Shown here: positions 1 to 7,105 of the stretch, one piece after another
Position numbering within the stretch: position 1 is the first letter of the stretch
Layout: each line of letters opens with the position of its first letter
Source of the DNA: Gemmatimonadota bacterium
GTDB lineage: Bacteria; Gemmatimonadota; Gemmatimonadetes; Longimicrobiales; RSA9
Direction of reading: 5' to 3'
DNA length: 7,232 nucleotides
NCBI GenBank assembly: GCA_019689775.1
Contig: JADGGV010000203.1
Coordinates: 1-7,232 of the forward strand
Notes under the pieces: generated by a model
Told to the model about the DNA's origin: nothing
Seen by the model: the letters and a program-made list of their open reading frames with translations, nothing else
The model's database searches: none
Position numbers and translations under genes: made by a program

Positions 1-405
1 GGCGGGGGCCGGGGCGGTGCGGCGGGCGCGGCGCTCGGCGGCGCGGTCGCGGACGCAGCGGGCGACGACGGTGCCGAGGTGGTCGAAGTCGACGGGCTTG
101 ACGAGGTAGTCGTAGGCGCCGGCGCGGATGGCGCGGATGGCGAGCTGCATGTCCTCGGCGCCGGTGACGACGATGACGTCGATGTCGGGCTCGCGCTGGC
201 GGAGGATCTCGGTGAGCTCGAGGCCGTCCATCCCGGGCATGCGGATGTCGGTGAGGACGACGTCGGGGCGGAAGTCGGCGATGCGGGCGAGGGCGCTCTC
301 GGCGCTCTCGACGCTGGCGGTGACGTAGTCCGAGGCGGAGAGGTAGCGCTCGAAGGCGGAGCGGACGATGGCCTCGTCGTCGACGATGAGGAGGCGCTGG
401 GTCAT
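1..405 (-). CDS. Response regulator, receiver domain (partial, C-terminus beyond window)
   Basis: The first 135 residues of a response regulator read leftward and leave the window still open, so the output domain is not seen. The receiver domain is complete at about residues 3-120. It has the acidic pair D9-D10, phospho-acceptor D53 in LTDIRMPGMDG, T81 and K103 in LVKPVD, all the residues expected of an active phosphorylatable receiver. After residue 115 an Arg/Ala/Pro-rich linker begins, which suggests a further domain such as a sigma54 AAA+ or HD-GYP module; that is inference. The ATG overlaps the TGA of the upstream hybrid kinase as ATGA. No clear Shine-Dalgarno is seen, so translation is probably coupled to the kinase. 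It is very likely the kinase's cognate partner. Confidence 0.93.
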   Translation of the reverse strand, partial: MTQRLLIVDDEAIVRSAFERYLSASDYVTASVESAESALARIADFRPDVVLTDIRMPGMDGLELTEILRQREPDIDVIVVTGAEDMQLAIRAIRAGAYDYLVKPVDFDHLGTVVARCVRDRAAERRARRTAPAPA

Positions 406-2390
406 GAACGGAAATTCAGGGGTGACTCGCCGGGCCCGCGGCCGTCGAGCGCCTCGCGCACGGCGCGGATGAGGCCGGCCGGCGTGAACGGCTTCTCGAG
501 GAAGGGCGCGTCGGGGCCGAGCGCGCCCTGGCGCTCGAGGGTATCGGCGGCGTAGCCGGACATGAACAGGAGCTTGAGGTCGGGCTGGCGCGCGGTGAGT
601 CTGCGGGCCAGCTCGACGCCGCTCATCTGCGGCATGACCAGGTCGGTCAGGAGGAGGTCGATCGGCGGCGTGGCGTCGTCGAGGGCGAGGCGGAGGGCCT
701 CGGCGCCGCCGGCGGCCTCGATGACGCGGTAGCCGGCGCCGTCGAGGATGCGGCGTGCGAGGCGTCGCACGGCGATGTCGTCCTCGACGAGGAGGATGGT
801 GCCGGTGCCGGCGGGGGGTCCGGCGGGCGCGGCCGTGGTGGCCTCGGGCGTGGGCACGGCGACGCGCGGGAGGTAGATGCGGAACGTGGCGCCCTGGCCC
901 GGGCGGCTGTCGACGGTGATGCCGCCGCCGCTCTGGGTGACGATGCCGTAGACGGTGCTGAGGCCGAGGCCGGTGCCCTTGCCGGGCTCCTTGGTGGTGA
1001 AGAAGGGCTCGAAGACGAACGGGATCGCGTCGGGCGGGATGCCGGCGCCGGTGTCGGCGACGGCGAGGACGACGTACCGTCCGGGGCGGGGCAGGCCGAT
1101 GTGGCGGGCCTCGGCGTCGTCGAGCTCGACCTCGTCGGTGGAGATGGCCAGGCGCCCGCCGGTGGGCATGGCGTCGCGGCCGTTGATGGCGAGGTTCATC
1201 AGGACCTGCTCGATCTGGCCGGGATCGGCCTCGATGGCGCCGAGCTCGGGATCGAGGTGGAGGACGACCTCGACGTCCTCGCCGATGAGGCGCTGGAGCA
1301 TGCGGCGGAGATCGAGGATCGTGGCGTTCAGGTCGATGACGCGCGGCTGGAGCACCTGCTTGCGGCTGAAGGCGAGGAGCTGGCGCGTGAGGCTGGCGGC
1401 GCGGTCGGCGGCCTTCTCGATCTCGCGGACGTCGGCGCGGCGGGCGTCGCCCTCGGGGAGGTCGGCGAGGAGGAAGGCGACGTAGCCCTTGATGCCGGTG
1501 AGCAGGTTGTTGAAGTCGTGGGCGACGCCGCCGGCGAGGCGGCCGACGGCCTCCATCTTCTGGGATTGGCGGAGCTGCGCCTCGAGCGCGCGGCTCTCGG
1601 TGACGTCGCGGGTGTTGAGGACGATGCCGCCGACGGACGGGTGCTGGAGCCGGTTCGCGACGTGGGAGGCGAGGGTGCGCCAGGAGCCGTCCTTGTGGCG
1701 GTAGCGGAACTCGACCGTGCGGGCGGCGCCGGGGTTCGCGAGGATCTCGTCGAAGACGCGGCGGACGTGGGGCAGGTCGTCGGGGTGGATCAGCTCCAGG
1801 GCGTCGCGCCCGAGGCGCTCCTCGGGCGAGTAGCCGAGGACGCGCTCGACGGCCGGGCTCGTGTAGAGCGCGCTGCCGTCGGCCGCGAGGATGGTGACGA
1901 TCTCCGAGGAGCTCTCGATGAGCGCGCGGAAGCGTTCCTCGGAGGCGGCGAGCGCCGCCAGCGCGGGGCCGCGCTCGGCGATCTCCTGCATCTGCGTGAC
2001 GAGGTAGAGCGGCGCGCCGGCCTCGTCGCGGGCCACGGACGCGGAGCGCTGGATCCAGACGACGCGGCCATCCTTGCGGACGTAACGTAGCTCGGCCTGG
2101 GCCGAGGCGCGCTCGCCGGCGACCAGGCGGCGCAGGTCCTCCAGCTCGCGGGCGACGTCGTCGGGGTGCGTGACATCCTGCGGGCGGCGCCCGAGCAGCT
2201 CGTCGGCGGTGTAGCCGAGGAGCTGGCAGAGTGCGGGGTTCACGCGCAGCCAGCGGCCGTCGGTGCCGGCGACGGCCATGCCGCTGGCGGCGTGCTCGAA
2301 GGCGATGCGGAACGCGTCGCTCGCGGCGAGCGCGCCGCCGGCGGGCGGAGGCTCGGGCGGCGCGGGCTCCGAGGGCTGCGAGTGCGTCAT
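402..2390 (-). CDS. Soluble hybrid sensor histidine kinase (PAS-PAS-HisKA-HATPase-REC)
   Basis: This 662-residue protein has no membrane segment, so it should sense a cytoplasmic signal. Domains in order: a Pro-rich N-tail (1-22); PAS 1 (about 24-138); PAS 2 (about 150-266), each with the (T/I)HPDD motif; a HisKA helix with phospho-acceptor H291 in GVAHDFNN; and a HATPase with N box around N399-D406 (N403), G1 DTGAG at 446-450, F box around 460-464 and G2 GKGTGLGLS at 470-478. A Pro/Ala linker leads to a C-terminal receiver (about 531-650) with D537/D538, phospho-acceptor D583, S611 and K633. All catalytic residues are present. The PAS domains show no obvious haem or flavin signature that names a ligand. 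The start lacks a strong Shine-Dalgarno. The stop overlaps the start of the next response regulator, which points to a multi-step relay; no HPt protein is seen here. The 136-nt gap to the ATPase upstream allows a separate promoter. Confidence 0.95.
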   Translation of the reverse strand: MTHSQPSEPAPPEPPPAGGALAASDAFRIAFEHAASGMAVAGTDGRWLRVNPALCQLLGYTADELLGRRPQDVTHPDDVARELEDLRRLVAGERASAQAELRYVRKDGRVVWIQRSASVARDEAGAPLYLVTQMQEIAERGPALAALAASEERFRALIESSSEIVTILAADGSALYTSPAVERVLGYSPEERLGRDALELIHPDDLPHVRRVFDEILANPGAARTVEFRYRHKDGSWRTLASHVANRLQHPSVGGIVLNTRDVTESRALEAQLRQSQKMEAVGRLAGGVAHDFNNLLTGIKGYVAFLLADLPEGDARRADVREIEKAADRAASLTRQLLAFSRKQVLQPRVIDLNATILDLRRMLQRLIGEDVEVVLHLDPELGAIEADPGQIEQVLMNLAINGRDAMPTGGRLAISTDEVELDDAEARHIGLPRPGRYVVLAVADTGAGIPPDAIPFVFEPFFTTKEPGKGTGLGLSTVYGIVTQSGGGITVDSRPGQGATFRIYLPRVAVPTPEATTAAPAGPPAGTGTILLVEDDIAVRRLARRILDGAGYRVIEAAGGAEALRLALDDATPPIDLLLTDLVMPQMSGVELARRLTARQPDLKLLFMSGYAADTLERQGALGPDAPFLEKPFTPAGLIRAVREALDGRGPGESPLNFRS

Positions 2391-2465
2391 CGCACGCTCG
2401 ATGGGTGGGAATGGCGAGGTGCGGCGCCGAGCCCGCGGCCCGGCGCGCGGCGGAGCCGAGCGTAC

Positions 2466-2493
2466 AATGTAATGGGGGTGATGGGCCCCGCAA
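2466..2493 (-). promoter_or_regulatory. Possible sigma70-like promoter upstream of the hybrid kinase
   Basis: In the 136-nt gap between the ATPase stop and the kinase start, the minus strand reads TTGCGG (2493-2488), a 16-nt spacer, then TACATT (2471-2466). This is a weak match to TTGACA/TATAAT (3 of 6 and 4 of 6). It is the only conspicuously AT-rich patch in the gap, and the inferred transcript would start about 70 nt before the kinase ATG. No U-tailed terminator separates the ATPase from it. This is a suggestion from position and base composition only. Confidence 0.25.
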
Positions 2494-2526
2494 CGGCGTG
2501 CGGCGCTTCGGGTTGGTGCACGGCGA

Positions 2527-4446
2527 CTAGCGGGCGGCGCGGAGCGCGTTGAGGATGACGGCGACGTCGATCGCCTCCTGGAGGAGCGCGCCGACGGCGG
2601 GCTGGATGTGGCCGAGGGCGGCGACGAGCATGGCGGCGCCGCTGAGGCCGAGGCCGACGCCGATGCTCTGGCGCGCGATGCGGAGCGCCTTGCGGCTGAT
2701 GCGGATGGCGTCGGCGACGGCGGCGGGGTCGTCGCCGAGGATGACGACGTCGGCGGCCTCGGCGCTGATGCCGCCGCCGTGGCCGGCGAGCGCGATGCCG
2801 ACGGTGGCGGCGCCGAGCGCGGGGGCGTCGTTGATGCCGTCGCCGAGCATGACGACGCGCTCGCCCTGGCGGACGAGGTTCTCGACGGCGGCGACCTTGT
2901 CCTCGGGGCGGAGATCGCCGCGGAACTCGTCGATGCCGAGGGCGTCGGCGACGGCGCGGGTGTTGTGCTCGTGGTCGCCGGAGAGGATGATCTTGCGGCG
3001 GATGCCGAGCCGGTCCAGCTCGCGGAACAGGTCGGCGAGGCCGGGGCGGATCCGGTCGGCGAACGTGATGATGGCGGCGCCGCGGCCGTCGACGGCGACG
3101 TAGGCGCGCAGGCCGGCGGCGTGGGGCTCGAGCGGCTCGAGGTCGGCGGCCGCGTCGTCGTGCAGCTCGCGGATGTAGCCGAGGGAGCCGATGGCGACGC
3201 GGCGACCGTCGACGTGGCCGCTGACGCCGCGGCCGGCGGCCTCCTCGATGTCGGTGGCGACGAGGATCGGCTGGCCGGCCTCGCGGGCGGCGCGGACGAC
3301 GGCGCGCCCGACGAGGTGGCCCGAGCGCTGCTCGACGGCGGCAGCGAGCCGGAGCACGGCAGCCTCGGTCCAGTCGTCGGCGGTAAGGATGTGCGTGACC
3401 TCGGGGATGCCGACGGTGAGCGTGCCGGTCTTGTCGAAGACGGCGACGTTCACGCGGGCGAGCGCCTCCATGGCGGCGCCGCGGCGCACGATGATGTGGC
3501 CGCGTGCGGCGCGGTTGATGCCGCCGATGATGGCGACCGGCGCGGCGAGGATGAGCGGACACGGCGTGGCGACGACGAGGACGGCGAGCACGCGCGTCGC
3601 GTCGCCGCTCAGGAGGTAGGCGACGGCGCAGGCGGCGAGCGTGAACGGCGTGAACCAGACGGCGGCGCGATCGGCCTGGCGCTGGAGCGGCGCCTTGCCG
3701 GCCTGCGCGGTGCGGACGAGCTCGACGATGCGGGCGTACTGGCTCTCGCGCGAGAGTGCGAGCGCGCGGATCGTGAGCGCGCCCTCCTGGTTCAGGCTGC
3801 CGCTGGGGAGGCGCGTGCCGGCGCGGGCCCGCACGGGGATCGGCTCGCCGGTCATGCGCGAGGTGTCGACGTGCGAGCGACCCTCGACGACGACCGCATC
3901 GGCGGGGATCATCTCGCCGGGGCGGACGAGGAGCAGGTCGCCGACGGCGATCTCGTCGACGCCGATGTCCTCGAGCGCGGCGCCGTGGAGCCGGTGCGCG
4001 ATGCGGGGGGCGGCGGCCTCCAGCTCGCGGACCGCTTGCGACGCCCGCCCCTCGGCGTAGCGCTCGAGCGCCTCGCCGCCGCTCTGCATGAGCACGATGA
4101 TCAGGCCGGCGAAGGGCTCGACCAGGACCACGGCCGTGACGATGGCGAGGGCCGCGACGACGTCGGCGGCGAGCCGGCCCTGGAGCACGCCGCGCAACGT
4201 GCCGGCCACGAGCGGCGCGCCGGTCAGGACGAGCCCGAGGAAGAGGACCGGCCGGCTGGCGCCCGCGGTCGGGGGGTAGAGCCGGAGCACGCCGCCCATC
4301 ACGAGGAAGCCGAGGGCGGCGGCGGGGAGGAGCATCCAGCGGTGGAGGCGCGGCGCGCGGGCGGTCGGCTCCGCCATGGTCCGGTCCGGGGGTACGGGGT
4401 CCCGCCCGGCGCCGGGGTCCGTCGGCCGGGCCACACGGGCGCTCAT
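2527..4446 (-). CDS. Heavy-metal translocating P1B-type ATPase, CPL variant
   Basis: This 639-residue inner-membrane pump is expected to use ATP to move a transition metal out of the cytoplasm. Eight hydrophobic segments fit P1B topology (about 37-57, 65-84, 92-108, 109-121, 263-280, 286-310, 594-611, 615-635). The actuator has TGEP at 199-202. The phosphorylation motif is DKTGT with D338. SGD (489-491) and GDGIND (535-540) complete the P domain. The membrane metal motif is TPCPL (C296-P297-L298) rather than the CPC of CopA/ZntA or the SPC of the Co-type pumps. The nucleotide-domain HP motif reads SGHL, keeping H377 but losing the proline. The last helix carries E624 and D627 as possible metal ligands. 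There is no N-terminal GMxCxxC metal-binding domain; the first 35 residues are Pro/Arg-rich. The metal is not predictable. The gene lies 19 nt after the small membrane protein, so the two are probably co-transcribed. Confidence 0.94.
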   Translation of the reverse strand: MSARVARPTDPGAGRDPVPPDRTMAEPTARAPRLHRWMLLPAAALGFLVMGGVLRLYPPTAGASRPVLFLGLVLTGAPLVAGTLRGVLQGRLAADVVAALAIVTAVVLVEPFAGLIIVLMQSGGEALERYAEGRASQAVRELEAAAPRIAHRLHGAALEDIGVDEIAVGDLLLVRPGEMIPADAVVVEGRSHVDTSRMTGEPIPVRARAGTRLPSGSLNQEGALTIRALALSRESQYARIVELVRTAQAGKAPLQRQADRAAVWFTPFTLAACAVAYLLSGDATRVLAVLVVATPCPLILAAPVAIIGGINRAARGHIIVRRGAAMEALARVNVAVFDKTGTLTVGIPEVTHILTADDWTEAAVLRLAAAVEQRSGHLVGRAVVRAAREAGQPILVATDIEEAAGRGVSGHVDGRRVAIGSLGYIRELHDDAAADLEPLEPHAAGLRAYVAVDGRGAAIITFADRIRPGLADLFRELDRLGIRRKIILSGDHEHNTRAVADALGIDEFRGDLRPEDKVAAVENLVRQGERVVMLGDGINDAPALGAATVGIALAGHGGGISAEAADVVILGDDPAAVADAIRISRKALRIARQSIGVGLGLSGAAMLVAALGHIQPAVGALLQEAIDVAVILNALRAAR

Positions 4447-4450
4447 ACAA

Positions 4451-4455
4451 CCTCC
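4451..4455 (-). promoter_or_regulatory. Shine-Dalgarno that decides the ATPase start
   Basis: The minus strand reads GGAGG then TTGT directly before the ATG at 4446. A second in-frame ATG at 4377 (residue 24) would give a more compact N-terminus but has no such site in front of it, so the longer form is preferred. Confidence 0.75.
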
Positions 4456-4465
4456 GCGCCGCGCC

Positions 4466-4921
4466 TCAGAAGCGCTCCCCCTTCGCCTCGCGGAGATGGC
4501 TGCCGACGGGCCGGATCCGGGCCCACATGGTCCAGAAGTAGACCCCGAGGCCGAGCGCCTGGCCGACGCCGCCGGCCAGGACGATCCAGGCGAGCCAGCG
4601 CGCGGTCGAGGCCGCGCGCGCGAGCTCGGCGAGGAAGCGCGCGCCGGTCGCGACCGCCAGGATCCAGTAGGCGGTCTCGGCGCGGCGCGGCGTGTAGCGC
4701 TCGTCGCCCTTCTCCGCCCGCGGGAAGAGCCAGAGCGCGACGCCGAGGATCAGGAACATCACGAAGCCGACGAGCACCGCGTGCGCGTGCGCCGACACCA
4801 CGTACGGGCTCGGCCAGATCCCCCACAGCTCCCGCCGCGCGAGCATCCAGAGCCCCACCGCGATCCCCGCGAAGAGGAACGCGATCCCCGTCTTGATGAA
4901 TCGTCGCACCAGCGTGTGCAT
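4466..4921 (-). CDS. Small four-helix membrane protein, haem-copper oxidase subunit I-like
   Basis: This 151-residue protein has four predicted membrane helices (about 10-28, 43-67, 83-101, 108-132). Helix 2 opens with SAHAHAVLVGFVMFLILGV and ends in LFPR. This resembles the HxHxxxxGW...FGVxYHxLPR pattern of short proteins annotated as cbb3-type cytochrome c oxidase subunit I-like. H45 and H47 are the obvious haem-ligand candidates. A full oxidase or NO reductase subunit I has about 12 helices and further histidines for the binuclear centre, so this protein alone cannot be an oxidase. A haem-binding electron carrier, sensor or chaperone role is inference. The start is supported by AGGAGG about 10 nt upstream. 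A CRP/FNR-type dyad lies about 62 nt before the ATG. The stop is 19 nt before the metal ATPase, so the two are probably expressed together. The gene call is firm; the family assignment is moderate. Confidence 0.75.
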   Translation of the reverse strand: MHTLVRRFIKTGIAFLFAGIAVGLWMLARRELWGIWPSPYVVSAHAHAVLVGFVMFLILGVALWLFPRAEKGDERYTPRRAETAYWILAVATGARFLAELARAASTARWLAWIVLAGGVGQALGLGVYFWTMWARIRPVGSHLREAKGERF

Positions 4922-4982
4922 GCGTCAGCCGCCTCCTGCCCGGGTACCGGGGCGGAACCTCGCCGTTGCCCGCGGCGGATAC

Positions 4983-4998
4983 CGTGACGCAGATCACA
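4983..4998. promoter_or_regulatory. CRP/FNR-superfamily operator-like dyad
   Basis: The plus strand reads CGTGA-CGCAGA-TCACA, which matches the CRP core TGTGA-N6-TCACA at 9 of 10 positions and the general spacing of FNR/Dnr sites. It overlaps the last codon and stop of the radical SAM gene and sits about 62 nt upstream of the four-helix membrane protein on the minus strand, a usual place for an activator site. No convincing -10 element could be picked at the distance expected of a class II site. Confidence 0.5.
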
Positions 4999-6280
4999 CG
5001 CCGGCCGGAGAGAGCACCGGGAGCGGGATGCGCGCGCGCTTGCGGAAGTACTCGTCGACTGGCTCGGCCTCGCCCGCCTCCACCATCCGCCGGTAGCGGG
5101 CGGGGACGTGGGCGCAGAACGGCTCGGACTCGAGGAAATCGCCGGTCGCGGCGTAGGCGCGGGCGCGGCTGCCGCCGCAGACGTCGCGGTACTCGCAGAC
5201 GCCGCACTTCCCCTTGAGCCGGTCGCGGTCGCGCAGCGCGCGGAACGTCGGGTGATCGCGGTAGACGGCGACGAGGTCGTCCTTGCGGACGTTGCCGAGC
5301 GCGATGGGGAGGAAGCCCGACGGGTAGATCTCGCCGATGTGGCTGATGAACATGAAGCCGTCGCCGTCGTTGACGCCCTTGGCGCGGCCGACGCCGTCGG
5401 CGAGCGAGAAGCCGATCCCGGCGGTGAGCGGCTGCGGCGCCTCGTGGCGGGCGCCGGCGCGGCGCTCGGCGACCTGCCGCTGGAGGACGACGCGCCGGAA
5501 CTGTGGCGCGGCGGTGCTCTTGATGTCGAACGGCGCGGTGCGCGAGAGGTCGTACATGCGGTGGAAGACCTGCTCGAACTCGTCCGCGCTGGCGACGTCC
5601 TGCGGGCGGGCGCGGCCGGTCGGCACGAGGAAGAAGACGGACCAGAGCGTGATGCCGAGCCCGGTCATGAGCGCAGCGAGCGCGTCGAAGTCCTCGAGGT
5701 TGTAGCGGCTGACGGTCGTGTTGACCTGCGTGGTGAGGCCGAGGTCGCGCGCGGCGCGGAGCATCCGGATCGTCCACTCCCAGGAGCCGTCGACGCCGCG
5801 GAACGCGTCGTGGATCTCGGCGGTCGAGCCGTCCAGGCTGACGGCGAGGCGCGAGAGCCCGGCATCGCGCAGGCGGCGCAGGATCTCGGGCGTCATGAGC
5901 GGCGTGCCGGACGGCGTCATCGCCATGCGCAGGCCGAGCGAGGCGCCGAAGGCGACCAGCTCGACCGTGTCGGGCCGCTTGAGCGGGTCGCCGCCGGTCA
6001 GGACGAAGAGCGGACGGCCGAAGCGCCGCACGTCCCGCATCATCGCCTTCGCCTCCTCCGTGGACAGCTCGAGCGGGTTGCGCGCGCGAATCGCCTCGGC
6101 GCGGCAGTGCTTGCACGCCAGGTCGCAGGCGCGCGTCGTCTCCCAGATGACCAGGAACGGCGCGCGGTCGAAGTCGACGGCGGCGAGGTTGGGGCGGCCG
6201 GCGGCGGGCGCCGGGTTCGGTGCGTCATCCGTGCGCGCGGGGGACGCGAGGTCCGGGCGCGTCAGCGGCGTCTCGTCCAT
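4994..6280 (-). CDS. Radical SAM/SPASM-type enzyme, TIGR04053-like
   Basis: This 428-residue cytoplasmic enzyme has the radical SAM cluster motif C52-x3-C56-x2-C59 after the start of the domain (DFDRAPFLVIWETTRACDL). It also has the SAM-contact region LTGGDPL (94-100) and SLDG (148-151). The C-terminus carries a second cysteine set, C359-x2-C362-x5-C368 plus C389, as in SPASM or twitch domains that bind auxiliary Fe-S clusters. The stretches WSVFFLVPTGRARP and ISHIGEIYPSGFLP are typical, from memory, of the TIGR04053 group, whose reaction is not established. The same superfamily includes NirJ and AhbC/AhbD, which modify haem precursors. The frame stays open far upstream, but the ATG at 6280 is preferred because GGAG lies 6 nt before it (6290-6287) and the sequence beyond is antisense to DinB. 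An ATG at 6301 is a weaker alternative. No small precursor-peptide gene is seen beside it. Confidence 0.9.
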   Translation of the reverse strand: MDETPLTRPDLASPARTDDAPNPAPAAGRPNLAAVDFDRAPFLVIWETTRACDLACKHCRAEAIRARNPLELSTEEAKAMMRDVRRFGRPLFVLTGGDPLKRPDTVELVAFGASLGLRMAMTPSGTPLMTPEILRRLRDAGLSRLAVSLDGSTAEIHDAFRGVDGSWEWTIRMLRAARDLGLTTQVNTTVSRYNLEDFDALAALMTGLGITLWSVFFLVPTGRARPQDVASADEFEQVFHRMYDLSRTAPFDIKSTAAPQFRRVVLQRQVAERRAGARHEAPQPLTAGIGFSLADGVGRAKGVNDGDGFMFISHIGEIYPSGFLPIALGNVRKDDLVAVYRDHPTFRALRDRDRLKGKCGVCEYRDVCGGSRARAYAATGDFLESEPFCAHVPARYRRMVEAGEAEPVDEYFRKRARIPLPVLSPAGV

Positions 6281-6473
6281 GGGGGGCTCCGTTGCGTGCA
6301 TCTCGGGGGCGACGTCGCGCCGGCGCACCGGTCGCTCGCGCGGGATCCGCCCGACCGAGGTCCGGCAGAACGTAGGGAAGCGGCGAAGCGGCGGCTGTGG
6401 GGGACGCTCCGGAACCGGCGCGGGGGAATAGAGGATCTGGATGTGGGGAATTTCCGGAACGAAAGGACTTCGA
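6281..6473. promoter_or_regulatory. Divergent intergenic region between radical SAM and DinB genes
   Basis: This 193-bp gap should hold outward promoters for both genes. The word TCCGGAAC occurs twice, 45 bp apart (6408-6415 and 6453-6460); the second lies within an 8-bp palindrome TTCCGGAA (6452-6459). No convincing -35/-10 pair is visible on either strand, so the promoters are inferred from layout only. Confidence 0.4.
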
Positions 6474-7013
6474 ATGCAGACCAGCACGGAAGAGCTGTTG
6501 CGCCTTCTCGACTCGACGCGCGCCGAGCTGCGGCGGGCGGTCGAGGCGGTCCCCGCCGCGCGCCGGCGGGAGCGGCCGGCGGAGGGGCGGTGGTCGGTGG
6601 CCGAGGTCGTCGAGCACGTGGCCGGCGTGGAGCGTCGCATCGTGGAGGACGTGGTGGCGCCACGGCTCGAGGAGCTGCGCGCGGCGGGGACTCCGGCCGG
6701 GCCGGGGAGCGGTCCGGTCGTCGATCCCGCGCTCCTCGAGCGGCTGCTGGACCGAAGCCGCCGGCTGACCGCCTCCGCGTCGGCGCAGCCGACGGGTGCG
6801 GTGGACGTGGAGGCGTCGCTCGCCGCGCTCGAGACCGTGCGCGCCGCGCTGCGCGACGCGATCGTCGCCACGGACGGCCTGGCGCTCGCCGAGGTGGTGC
6901 TGCCGCACCCGGTGTTCGGACCGCTGAACCTCTGCGGCTGGATCACGTTCCTCGCCGGGCACGAGGCGAGGCACACCGCGCAGATCCGGGAGGTCGCCGC
7001 GGCGCTGGCGTAG
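6474..7013 (+). CDS. DinB-like family protein (putative metal-dependent four-helix enzyme)
   Basis: This 179-residue protein has the DinB/YfiT-like four-helix pattern. An N-terminal helix (MQTSTEELLRLLDSTRAEL) is followed by RWSVAEVVEHVAGVE with H48 and a C-terminal helix LAGHEARHTAQI with H163 and H167, the three histidines that bind a divalent metal in this family. The length suits the family. Members include thiol-dependent transferases (bacillithiol or mycothiol) and many with no known reaction, so the substrate cannot be named. The chosen ATG has AAAGGA 6 nt upstream (6462-6467). An in-frame ATG at 6441 also has a GAGG 6 nt before it and would add MWGISGTKGLR, which does not look like family sequence. 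It is the only plus-strand gene, and no functional link to the minus-strand genes is evident. Confidence 0.88.
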   Translation: MQTSTEELLRLLDSTRAELRRAVEAVPAARRRERPAEGRWSVAEVVEHVAGVERRIVEDVVAPRLEELRAAGTPAGPGSGPVVDPALLERLLDRSRRLTASASAQPTGAVDVEASLAALETVRAALRDAIVATDGLALAEVVLPHPVFGPLNLCGWITFLAGHEARHTAQIREVAAALA

Positions 7014-7105
7014 GGCGGGCCGGGTTCCGGCTGGCGCGCGTGCCGGCGGGCGGAAGCTCACGCGGCGCCGCGGCCGGGCCGCCCCCCGGGTCACCGCGCA
7101 CGCGA

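Noticed and set aside
1101..2090. 329-codon open frame on the plus strand
   Set aside because: It is antisense to the hybrid kinase core and of low complexity (Glu, Asp, Gly, Ala, Val). The opposite strand carries every kinase motif.
2421..2460. GC hairpin (CCGCG...CGCGG) before the hybrid kinase, as a terminator of the ATPase gene
   Set aside because: The stem is only five base pairs and no T-run follows; similar stems are expected by chance in this composition.
2387..4450. 687-codon Arg/Pro-rich frame on the minus strand
   Set aside because: It is an out-of-frame reading of the ATPase gene with very high Arg, Pro and His content and no domain.
2608..4896. 762-codon open frame on the plus strand
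   Set aside because: It is antisense to the ATPase and small membrane protein genes, is made mostly of Ala, Gly, Asp, Glu and Arg, and has no recognisable domain. Strong G/C third-position bias keeps such frames open.
4922..4993. Possible short precursor-peptide gene for the radical SAM/SPASM enzyme (RiPP system)
   Set aside because: The 72-nt gap has no plausible start plus Shine-Dalgarno plus peptide, and none is seen in 6281-6473 either. No RiPP transporter or peptidase is in the window.
6281..6976. N-terminal extension of the radical SAM frame upstream to 6976
   Set aside because: It would be antisense to the DinB gene and Ser/Arg-rich with no family similarity. The ATG at 6280 has its own Shine-Dalgarno.
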